Of a stretch of DNA of 64,000 bases, positions 22,752 to 32,100 are shown piece by piece (positions within the stretch are counted from its first letter, which is position 1; every line of letters starts with the position of its first letter). The notes under the pieces are model-generated. The model worked only from the letters and a program-made list of their open reading frames with translations, had not been told where the DNA came from and ran no database searches. Made by a program: the position numbers and the translations under genes. The stretch comes from Saccharomycopsis malanga (taxonomy: Eukaryota; Ascomycota; Saccharomycetes; Ascoideales; Saccharomycopsidaceae): NCBI GenBank assembly GCA_004014935.1, contig CP025323.1, positions 496,001 through 560,000 on the forward strand. The letters are read 5' to 3'.

Positions 22752-23198
22752 TCAGAAAAGTAGAGTCTGATTTAAACGGCGCAAATCCATCCCGCAAAGC
22801 TTCGATCCGTATAGCGAATCTTTTGGTCTACAAGACACACAATAGCGCTTCTGCAAATCTCGTACCTTACGGCTGTTTCTACTGAATAATGGGATGCTCA
22901 AGGCTATGATTCCATCTGTTTCTTTTGGCCTGTTCCTAAAGTAAAAATTTTCTATGGTATACACTTTGACAAATAGCACTGTAGATGAAAGATCGATTGC
23001 TGCAGACTGCTGCAGGTCAATGTATGAACAGGTGTTCCTTTGCATCCCGGATCTCTCTCCTGCACGCTTATCTCTATTGGTCCAGGAACAATAGATGGCC
23101 AACAGCCGTTTCACATCGCAAATTGTACCTTGTGAGGTTGTAAATATCCTTGACTTTGATTCGCGAGACACTTTGCTTTCTGGTGCAAAACCCAGCAT
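22752..23198 (-). CDS. Doubtful 148-codon ORF in gene desert
   Basis: An ATG-started frame of 148 residues, Arg/Ser/Lys-rich, without recognisable domains, signal peptide or membrane segments. It overlaps another open frame on the same strand (23111-23341), and its codon use does not resemble neighbouring genes. It may be chance or a relic. Listed only because it is the longest frame in the 5.8 kb gap. Confidence 0.12.
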   Translation of the reverse strand: MLGFAPESKVSRESKSRIFTTSQGTICDVKRLLAIYCSWTNRDKRAGERSGMQRNTCSYIDLQQSAAIDLSSTVLFVKVYTIENFYFRNRPKETDGIIALSIPLFSRNSRKVRDLQKRYCVSCRPKDSLYGSKLCGMDLRRLNQTLLF

Positions 23199-23560
23199 TC
23201 AAAATCGTATGTTGTTTGATTAATCAATGTAGTCCGAGCAACGTTCAATCGGTTGTCAAAAAGTAAATCTTTTGAAAAAGTAAAACTATTTAAACTATAT
23301 CGGGTAGTTTCCATGCGAGCAAGATTTACAATTAGATCCAATGCAGATCAAATATTCCTGAAAAAGCCTAGATGGACATATATGTTAAATTTAGAAGAAA
23401 AGCGAGCAAATATGAGGTATGATACACAACCAAGTGTGCAATGAAAAAGTAGAAATCAAAACGAATTTACATATGACTGTTAATAAACTTCTAACCCTTG
23501 AAAAAAAAAATAAAAAATAAAAAATGCAAAAATGTAGAATAAAGTTGGGTATTTGAATCC

Positions 23561-26500
23561 CTAAAATTTCTTGAAATAATAATGAAACTTATCGAAGAAT
23601 TCATCATGGTCATCAACGTCGATGAACATTTTATCGTTGATGGTTAATTGTTTCAAGTCAATAAAGCCAAAATGGTAGAATTTCAAGACAAGTAACATGA
23701 AACAATAACATACTTTGTATGTGTTGTTGAGAATCAAAATGTCAAAGATTTTGATCAAAAGCTCTGGGTCGATTTTTATAAACACCTTGTACAAATTTCT
23801 GGCGTTAAGTAATGGGAATTCGTCTTTGAAATGTTTTTCTAGATATTTTTTCATGACATAATTGTTTGAAACATTATTGTTATATTTAGTCGTGAATGTT
23901 TCATTCAACACATTATCATTGATTAAAGAGACAAGTTCAAACGCTTCTGAGTCAGAAAAATACAACAAAAATAAGGCAAACAAAACCTCATCGCCATATT
24001 GAAGCCCGGCAGTGGAAATTTTCTTGAAAAGCAATAACTTTTTCAAAGGTTGGTTCAACTTTTGACCTTCTTGGAACAATTCTAGTTTAGGATATAAAGC
24101 AGAAATTATCAAATCGACCTCTGGCTCAAGATACTCAATGTTGATAGTAGATAATTTCTTTTGCAAACTGTCAAAAGTTTCCTGAGGATCCTCAAAACCA
24201 TTTTTTATATTGTAATAGTGTAGAACGTCTCCCCAGACTTTGTAGCGCAAATCGTTAGGAATGCTAGTTTTCCAACACAAATGTCTCATAGAATATATGA
24301 CTGGTTTATGAATTTCTGGATGTTTCACAGTCATTTCAAACCATTTCTGGTTGTTCACCAACAGCCCCTTGAGTTTCTGGAAGCTTTTTTCCTTCTTGTA
24401 TATTTCCTTCTTGCTATAATTTTCAAACACCTCTGAGATCTGTTGCTGGTGTTTGACGTTCTCCTGTGAAGACTTTGGCGGAAGCCACATAGGTCTGGTA
24501 GACAGCAAATGCTCAATTTTCTCTGGAGACATCAAACGCAACTCGTCAATAGTATGATTTGACGCCTGGGAAATTGGGGAATTGATAGCACTTAACGGCG
24601 ACAAGATTTCAGGGTTTCCTGACCCATTAGAGCTTTTAGATTCAAAGGAAACACTGGAACGAGGCGATAAGGAATATACAGAAGATTGTGATTCCAATTG
24701 GCTCATAATATAAGAGGGCAATTTGCTAAAGTTTTCCTCTCGTTTAGCCAATTCGTTTGCTACAAAAGAGTCGGAGGCATCTGTGTAGAATTTGGACAAG
24801 TTGTTAGCAAACTCGCCATCCTTGCCAGTGTTATTGATTAAAGGGGAAATAGGGATAGATGTCTGAGATTCGTTGAATACCTTTTTCATGACAGTACTTC
24901 TTTGTTTGTTGGTATTATTGTTGGAAAACAACGTGGCAGCAGACCCAGAGGCGTATGGAATATTGAAAAATATAGAGTCTGGGGCACCGACGTCAATTAC
25001 TTCGTCTTTAGTATTGATTTTAGAAATCTCCTTCCGGAAAGCTTGCAAATTTTTCTTCGAAAGCTGCCGTCTAAGCCTGTATTTTTGGCCAGGACTGACG
25101 ATAACGTCGCCATTAGGACTGACCATGGGAGAACCGTTGAGATGGGGCGAACTAACAGTGGTATCAATGGACATCACTGAGCCATGTTGGCCAGAATTGA
25201 GTTCCACAGCGTTGCTTGATCTTCTGACTTGTTGCAGAGAAGCAGTACGTATACCATACGGTGGCTTAGAGGCAGGCAGTTGATGCATTGCAGGCATGGA
25301 GGAAACTCTGTTCAAAGACTTGACACGAGGAGGTCCGCTAGTTCTTCTTTTGGCAATATTCAAACTGCTTGCACTAGCATTCTGAGCATTGAGGAGCGTG
25401 TTCTGTCTTGTTCTTGCGTCAGTGTCTACTTTGGGCGACGCAACCGTAGAGCTACTTCCGCATTCACTGTTTGATTGGTAATCATTGTGTTCTAATATGG
25501 TATTGCTTGAATCGATTGTAGTGGAAGAATTGTTGATTGTAAAAGTATCGTTGATGTCTCTACTGACTTCATTAGAAATCTGTAAGGTATTGTCGGTATG
25601 AGATGAATAATTTCTTTGATGGGTGTATTTATGTTCTACTGATACAGTTCTACTTGTTGACAGACTATAATCATAGTTTTCAAACCGGTACTCGTTCATG
25701 AATTCAGGGGTCTCGGTCACTTTTGGTGGCTTGTCATGGTACACAATCTGGTCGTCAGGCGAAGATAACTGGGAAACATTTTCCATTGACGTGAAAGAAG
25801 AGATTCTGGAATCATATTCACCATCAAAGTCAAAGTTGGAAGACGCAGAACTAACCATAGAATCATCAGAAAATGGTCTGCCATGAGGTTTCTGTGTCTT
25901 ACTGAGCTTTTTAGATGTGGATGATACGGCAGGCTTGGATAGAGCATTAGGAATGGTGATTTGTTCCTCTATTCTTTGCTTGTTGGTAGTTTTCTCATTG
26001 GTTTCGTAATCCGATTCGTTGACACTGGCCAAACTGCTAGAAATCGAATCTGACTTTGAGTCAAAAGATTGTGATTTATTTTTCAAATTGGTCAAATTGT
26101 CACTAGGACGTCTGATTTGGGACTTGTTTATTCCTAAACCTCGAACATATGATGCATTATTGGTGAGAGAAGAAACTGAGGAATTGGAAGACATTAAACC
26201 ACCAAAATTGTTCACAGAAGACGAGGAAGAGTCCGCTATGCTGCCATTATGAAACTTCTTAGGCATCGACAACGAAGGGCTCCCTAGCGAAGATAAACTG
26301 GCAGTGCTGGCCCGTAAATTACTAGAAGAAGAACGATACTTGACTGATCGGTTAGGCTGCTGTAGACTATCGTGAAGCTTCTTCAAATCGTCTACATTAT
26401 AATCGCTTCCGATGTTTGCTACTGAGCGACCTAGACTGTTCTTCAAATCAACATCTTGGAAATCCTCGTCATGTATGGCATTCAATATCTTGTCATATTT

Positions 26501-26650
26501 GGCATACTCTTTGTCCTTCTTTTTTTCCAGCTCCTGCTTCTGATCTTTGGCTGACTCCTTATACCGGCTATTGAGAGAGTTGAGCGATTTCGACTTTGAA
26601 AGTGAGCGGCGATGGGACCCAGTTTTCGAACTTTTAGGCACGTAGGACAT
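23561..26650 (-). CDS. SBE2/SBE22-like protein with TBC-like C-terminus
   Basis: 1029 residues. Residues 1-620 are low-complexity, rich in Ser, Asn and basic residues, starting MSYVPKSSKTGSHRRSLSKS. The folded part is the C-terminal 330 or so residues. It opens with RPMWLPPKSSQENVKHQQQ, which I recall as typical of the Sbe2/Sbe22 family (Golgi-to-surface transport of cell-wall material during bud growth), followed by a helical stretch with SIPNDLRYKVWGDVL, resembling the RLRxxVW motif that opens TBC (Rab GAP) domains. I do not see the catalytic IxxD..R and YxQ motifs of an active TBC domain. Saccharomyces Sbe2 and Sbe22 are about 860 residues. The assignment rests on memory of short motifs. 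Confidence 0.6.
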   Translation of the reverse strand: MSYVPKSSKTGSHRRSLSKSKSLNSLNSRYKESAKDQKQELEKKKDKEYAKYDKILNAIHDEDFQDVDLKNSLGRSVANIGSDYNVDDLKKLHDSLQQPNRSVKYRSSSSNLRASTASLSSLGSPSLSMPKKFHNGSIADSSSSSVNNFGGLMSSNSSVSSLTNNASYVRGLGINKSQIRRPSDNLTNLKNKSQSFDSKSDSISSSLASVNESDYETNEKTTNKQRIEEQITIPNALSKPAVSSTSKKLSKTQKPHGRPFSDDSMVSSASSNFDFDGEYDSRISSFTSMENVSQLSSPDDQIVYHDKPPKVTETPEFMNEYRFENYDYSLSTSRTVSVEHKYTHQRNYSSHTDNTLQISNEVSRDINDTFTINNSSTTIDSSNTILEHNDYQSNSECGSSSTVASPKVDTDARTRQNTLLNAQNASASSLNIAKRRTSGPPRVKSLNRVSSMPAMHQLPASKPPYGIRTASLQQVRRSSNAVELNSGQHGSVMSIDTTVSSPHLNGSPMVSPNGDVIVSPGQKYRLRRQLSKKNLQAFRKEISKINTKDEVIDVGAPDSIFFNIPYASGSAATLFSNNNTNKQRSTVMKKVFNESQTSIPISPLINNTGKDGEFANNLSKFYTDASDSFVANELAKREENFSKLPSYIMSQLESQSSVYSLSPRSSVSFESKSSNGSGNPEILSPLSAINSPISQASNHTIDELRLMSPEKIEHLLSTRPMWLPPKSSQENVKHQQQISEVFENYSKKEIYKKEKSFQKLKGLLVNNQKWFEMTVKHPEIHKPVIYSMRHLCWKTSIPNDLRYKVWGDVLHYYNIKNGFEDPQETFDSLQKKLSTINIEYLEPEVDLIISALYPKLELFQEGQKLNQPLKKLLLFKKISTAGLQYGDEVLFALFLLYFSDSEAFELVSLINDNVLNETFTTKYNNNVSNNYVMKKYLEKHFKDEFPLLNARNLYKVFIKIDPELLIKIFDILILNNTYKVCYCFMLLVLKFYHFGFIDLKQLTINDKMFIDVDDHDEFFDKFHYYFKKF

Positions 26651-27579
26651 TACGTACTAAAGTCGGTATATATTCTGGTATAATATGTCTTTACTACAAT
26701 CCTAATATAGCATATACTAACAAAACGAATGTAAATAATGGTTAACGAATGTTTACTTTGATGCTTTTTAATGTGATATTGGTCTTAAATCCAGTTTAAT
26801 TTGACTCTTGCACTTTTTCTTTGAACTTTTATGTTCCTTATATCTTGAGATAGCTTCAAGAAAATATCTTTAATATCAACCAAATAATACCAAACAAACG
26901 AACAAATATCGCGCTTCGATTCCTTGAAAAATAACCTGTTATTTCTTTTTTTTTTTCTCTCAAATAATACAATAATGCTCAACCAACAAATTCACCACTA
27001 TTGTAACTGTCAAACAGATAACAATATAAGGATATCCAATACTGGAAACCCGGTGCAAATGATGGATAAAAATAGTGCCCACGGCTTCAAAGTGCAATAC
27101 TATGCAAGACCCAGGATCCTTGAAAATGTGCTAGCAAACTATCTTGCGGGGCGCAATAAAACGAAGGGACAAGAGAATGTGAACGGATCTCTACTTGGCA
27201 AAGCGAATGGTCTTTGTGATTTTGTCCACAACCAGATGGTGTTAACCAGCCTTTGTTTATAAAGTCTCTAGAAAACAGAACACGGTCATGAATGAGATTG
27301 GCCATACTGATCTAAAAATCGTGAGCGCTGCTACTAATTGAAATTTGCTCCGCGAAACTTACCGTGCATGTCCGGGTATCCCTTAAAATTGGGGATTTTC
27401 TGGATTTTCTGCATGAAGCTGCAGTGTGTTCCTGCCCGTTTGGGTGATCTAGAACCCACGCGCCCTGCTGTGTGTTTATGTGGGATAATGTGTGTGTCAC
27501 CTTACATCAATGTTTACTGGAAATGTTTCGACATGATCCTACAATTGATGGCATACAACTGGCCATATATTAAAGGAAG
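26651..27579. other. Intergenic, nothing recognised
   Basis: 0.93 kb between the SBE2-like gene and GET2 on the same strand. Overlapping short frames on both strands at 26924-27305 show no family resemblance. It should contain the SBE2-like promoter near 26660-27000 and the GET2 terminator near 27570. Confidence 0.5.
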
Positions 27580-28572
27580 TTAAAAAAAAGAAAATAGTAC
27601 TAGCAAAAACACCACGTAAGAAACGTCAAGAGAGAAGAATTTGAATACCTGGTAGTATCTGTTAAAAGCTTGCAAGGCTTTCAAAAGCTTTAAAGGAACG
27701 AACATGCCTCCCATCGAAAGAATTGACTGAGGTATGAGTGAGTCGTACTGGTATTGGTAATCAATATTATTTAAATAGAACAAAAATATCGATAAAAACA
27801 CCAATTCCAAAGCTAAAAACAATTTGTAAAATATCGATGTGTCATATGCAAAATCAAACGTTTTCACATCGCCAAAAGTGAGTTTCACGTTGTAATTTAC
27901 AGTGCAGTAGCCCATTAAAAGAGTTAGAAAAAACACCCTGAAAAGCAAAAACCATGCTTTGAACTTGTTGGATTTGAACGTGTTGTATGCTACATCTGGC
28001 TGACTGGCATTGGCTCCCGCAGCGTTATCGTTCATGAGGCCTGCCAAATTTGGATTATTAAGCAACTGGCTGAAAATATCTTGCTGTGGATCAGTGCCAT
28101 TGCCAGAATTGCCTAATAAATTCTTGAAAAAATCATCTTGATTGAACTCACTGGAAAAATTGTTTCCATTGGCAGGAGCATTAAATATGCTACTCTGAAT
28201 GTTCTGCAATTCTACATGATCTATATCTGCAATCTCTGGATCTTCGCCTATCACATTTTCAGACTGTTTGAGTTCAGCTTGGCTGAGACCTACAAATGAA
28301 GGTGGATTATCAATTATCGATGAAATTCTATTTGATCTGCTCCCTGCAGGTTGCACCTTTGGGACTGCAACATCCGGAACCACATCGTTCTCCTTCTCGC
28401 TTGGTTTCGCGGTGGCGCTATTGATAGTACTATTTTTAGATGGAGTAGTAGAAGCAAATGACGAATTCGAACTGGTGATCTTATTCAACCGAGCACCCCC
28501 CAGAGCCTTCAACTTGGCCTGACGCCTCTCCCGAAGTAGACGCTGTTTTTCAGCATTTGAAAGATTGGACAT
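27580..28572 (-). CDS. GET2: GET complex subunit Get2
   Basis: ER membrane receptor subunit that, with Get1, takes tail-anchored proteins from the Get3 ATPase. The 330-residue product begins MSNLSNAEKQRLLRERRQAK, the cytosolic Get3-binding signature (acidic or polar residues followed by RERR) with LNKIT soon after. A long polar linker follows. Three hydrophobic segments sit at about residues 205-228 (AWFLLFRVFFLTLLMGY), 247-267 (FYKLFLALELVFLSIFLFYL) and 312-330 (VSYVVFLLVLFSFF), matching Get2 topology. Saccharomyces Get2 is 285 residues. It is divergent from RIM15 with a 582 bp shared upstream region. Confidence 0.85.
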   Translation of the reverse strand: MSNLSNAEKQRLLRERRQAKLKALGGARLNKITSSNSSFASTTPSKNSTINSATAKPSEKENDVVPDVAVPKVQPAGSRSNRISSIIDNPPSFVGLSQAELKQSENVIGEDPEIADIDHVELQNIQSSIFNAPANGNNFSSEFNQDDFFKNLLGNSGNGTDPQQDIFSQLLNNPNLAGLMNDNAAGANASQPDVAYNTFKSNKFKAWFLLFRVFFLTLLMGYCTVNYNVKLTFGDVKTFDFAYDTSIFYKLFLALELVFLSIFLFYLNNIDYQYQYDSLIPQSILSMGGMFVPLKLLKALQAFNRYYQVFKFFSLDVSYVVFLLVLFSFF

Positions 28573-29154
28573 TTTTAACCCTCGCTAACCCACAATACGC
28601 TAAATACTAATTATCAATTGCTTTTCACTATATATAGGACGACTTTTCGTCCATATTTCTTAGTATAGTCAAGAGCACTGTTCTGTTAACTATGATAGCC
28701 AACTACCATATCAACACTCTTCAAAAAAACAATTGATGTCCTTGTTATTTGTTCTAAATAGCTTTAACGTTAAATTGGTTCACTATTGCCATTTGGGTTT
28801 TCACCAATTCATGCTAATCGTTAGTTATATCCAAAAAAAACATGACAACCTTAACTCTTTATGTAATTACGTAATCAGGTACACCCTATTACGTAAGCGT
28901 TGGAAAAGTGTGTATATGTAGTTTGATGAATTGTAGTGAGTAGGTTAGATGGGCAGTGTAGAAAGAGAGAATGTGTTGTTAGTTTATTGCTAATCGCCAT
29001 CAGGACGTGTTCTAATTGTTAAAGCATTGGCTGTGGTCATTGGGTATTTTTCAAGAGAGGCTATATACGTATAACAGACAATTTAGGGTAGATGGCAGAT
29101 TAGAGTCGTATATAAGGAGACAAGAAAGCAAATATCAGAAAAGTGGTGTCATCA
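28573..29154. promoter_or_regulatory. Divergent GET2/RIM15 promoter region
   Basis: 582 bp serving both genes. A GTATATAAGG element at 29108-29117 lies 37 bp before the RIM15 ATG, close for a TATA box. CACTATATATAGG at about 28627-28639 may serve GET2 on the other strand. The 28860-28905 stretch has three ATTACGTA-like words, possible bZIP sites. No gene is seen. Confidence 0.4.
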
Positions 29155-32100
29155 ATGAAGAAAAGGAACACGTTTTTCTTTTCCTCTTCATCGCGAAAGG
29201 CGTTAAAGCAGAAAAATAAGCACAAGGCCAAACAAAAGAGCAGAAGCGTCTCAGGGGTGTCTATTTCGGAGGATGAAGGGTTGTTGAGCAGTGGTAATGA
29301 AGGTAAAGAAGAAGGCACAAAGGATAAATTTGAAGAGAAAAATAATGAAAATGAAAGACATGTAGATGGAAAGCGTTTTGTTCCTTATAAAAGGCTTGAT
29401 TTCAAGCAAAAAGTGGATTTAGACAATCTCCGGCAACAATCTGTCTCTCCTTTTCAATCTGTAGCTGCAACAGAACTGCAGAGGGATCTTGCCGAAAAGA
29501 ATGCATTTGCTAACATGTTGAGCCCAACTATTGATGGCCCAGAGGCATTTGACGAGAATAACCAGGGCGCTGCTCGCACCGAGCAGCTGGATTTGATAAG
29601 AGCTAGCAGTAGAAATCCCACGGCAACGTTAGAGTTGGATCTAGACTGTAATGTGAAGTATTTGAGCAAATCGTGGGAGACATTTGTAGGTACACAGGTG
29701 AAGAAGATCATAAAACAGCCCATTTCGAAGATTATCATTGGAGACGACAATGATAAGGATGTGTTTAAAAGAGCTACAGAGATCATGTCGGAAGACGATG
29801 CAAGCTACCGTGTAAGATTTATTGTGGCTAAAAATAATTTGCGGTTGGATTTGCCATTCAGTGACTCTGAAGACGAAAATGGTAGCAATCGGTCCAACAA
29901 TACTGTCGGTGGTGGAAGTATCAAGAGTGATACTGCTAGTGCTAAAAGTGATGCCAGTATCAGAAGTGGCTCCAGTACCAAAAGCATTCCCAGCACTAAA
30001 AGCGGCAGCTCTACGTCGCAAGAAGCTGAGGAAGATATAGCGGATATTACCATTGAGAATGTGAATGTTTCTCCCTCTACATTGAGTATAGAAAGCAAGG
30101 GATATTCTGATCTTTCTACGACAGACGAATATATAGAGTTAGAAGGACAAGGTATATTGATTCATGATATTCAATCAAACAAGCCAACTTATTCGATGTG
30201 GCTTTTAAGACCTTACATAGAACGCCAGTTTCTGATTGAATTGCCAACAGCGTTGACTGAAATATTAGGATTTGGAGCAGAACTCTTTGCCAACTATTTG
30301 AAAGCTATTTCCGATGCTGGCATCTCTGACGAATCGTCTGTTCCGACGCCCACGCATGTCTTGTGTAATATCTGTGAGCAGCAAGTGCCTTCATGGTGGC
30401 TAGAACGCCATTCTGAAATTTGCTATTTCGAATCGAAAGCGGAAAGCGATCTCCAGATAGCTCATGACAATTTGTTAGAACAGAAGATGATAATAACATC
30501 AATTGCGTCTTCCAATATAAGCGAATACAAAGGCTTAAGATTACCCATCAGCCCTGAGAATCCGCCCTACAAAAACCTGACCATGACCAACAGAAGCTTG
30601 TCTAATGCCTTGCGGTTTCCCTACAGAACATTGCATTCTCTTGTGGAACTCTGCGACCAGTCCTTGGGCATAGATCCAATGGATTTTGACTCTGATGAGG
30701 AGAAAACTGCTAACGAGGCAAAGTACAAAAGCGTGGAAAAAGAGTTTGGTGATGTGTTTGAATGGCATATTCCTAAATCAAACGACAGAGCTATCAATGT
30801 GTTGATCGAAGACACGGAATTGTTAGCCAAAGAGAAAGCTGAAGCTGTGCTCAGAGTAGTCAATACTTTGAGATATCATAACCAGTTGAAAAAAGAGGTG
30901 GACAAGCTTGTTTTGGAGACGGTGCACAATACTGTAGAAAAGGTCAACGAGCATTTGCAGGGCATCAACAATGTATCGTCTCCAATAGTTGCTGCTGCAA
31001 GCACAGGATCTCCTGATCTTTTGTATTCGTATATGAACAAAGACATAGTAGAAAGTGAGCCTGGAAGCAGAGCACCTTCTGTATCTTCCCCGTTGCGAAG
31101 AAACGATTCTGCTGTTTCCATGCAACGCCAGACCAGTGCTTCCTCGATTGTAAGTGATAGAAGGAGCTATTACAACGTGGAATCAGAACAGCTTACAGAT
31201 TCTTTCAAAGACTTGTCGTTGTTAGATCCTTGTAAAAACAATAGCGTTGGCTCTTTCAAGAAACCAACCCATACAACATCTATGGCTATCCATACTTCTC
31301 CTAGAAGACCTTATTCGCCCAGTCCGGTCATCAATTCTCCCTTGACATCTATCCAACGTAATAACAAGAGCCAAAGCAATTTGTATTTACACAGTAATGA
31401 CTCTTCTTTGTTGCCAAACACAACTAGTTCTTCTCCTCTTTTAGTAGGCAACGAGGGCAGTAATGTTTTCCTAGATTGTCCTAGAAAAGATCCAGATGAT
31501 ATCCATCACAATAGTGCTCCTACTAATTTAGTGTTGCCTCAACATAATACCATATCCAAGCCACCATTGTCACCGCTTTTAATATCGTCCTTCCAGGGCA
31601 GCAAGCCAGCAGCTCCGAGCATCAAAGATTATGAAATTTTGAAACCTATCAGCAAAGGCGCCTTTGGTAGTGTTTATTTGGCAAGAAAAAAAGTCAACGG
31701 CGAGTATTTTGCAATCAAAGTGTTGAAAAAGTCTGATATGGTGGCCAAAAATCAAGTCACCAACGTCAAAGCTGAAAGAGCTATCATGATGGCACAGTCA
31801 GATAGCCCTTTTGTAGCCAAGTTGTTCTGTACGTTCCAGACCAGAAACTACTTGTTTTTAGTAATGGAATATCTCAATGGTGGTGACTGTGCCTCTCTTT
31901 TGAAGGTTCTTGGAACCTTGCCAGAAAGCTGGACCAAACGCTATGTTGCTGAGATTGTAGTTGGCGTGGATGACTTGCACCAAAAGGGTATAGTGCACAG
32001 GGATTTGAAGCCCGATAACTTCTTGATAGATCCTCGTGGGCATCTCAAGCTTACTGATTTTGGTTTATCACGAATGGGATTGGTTGGCAGACAGTTTAGA

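Larger units (their letters stand above)
17750..23560. other. 5.8 kb gene-free region upstream of GATA gene
   Basis: The only gene boundary it serves as a promoter is the GATA factor; the gene on the right ends here. It contains a cluster of GCATGC/ATGCAT words at 18.26-18.6 kb (listed separately). A TATAAAAG-like element at about 22420 points rightward with no gene behind it. One 148-codon frame at 22752-23198 is listed with low confidence. I recognise no RNA gene or mobile element. Long upstream regions are typical of heavily regulated transcription-factor genes. Confidence 0.6.
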
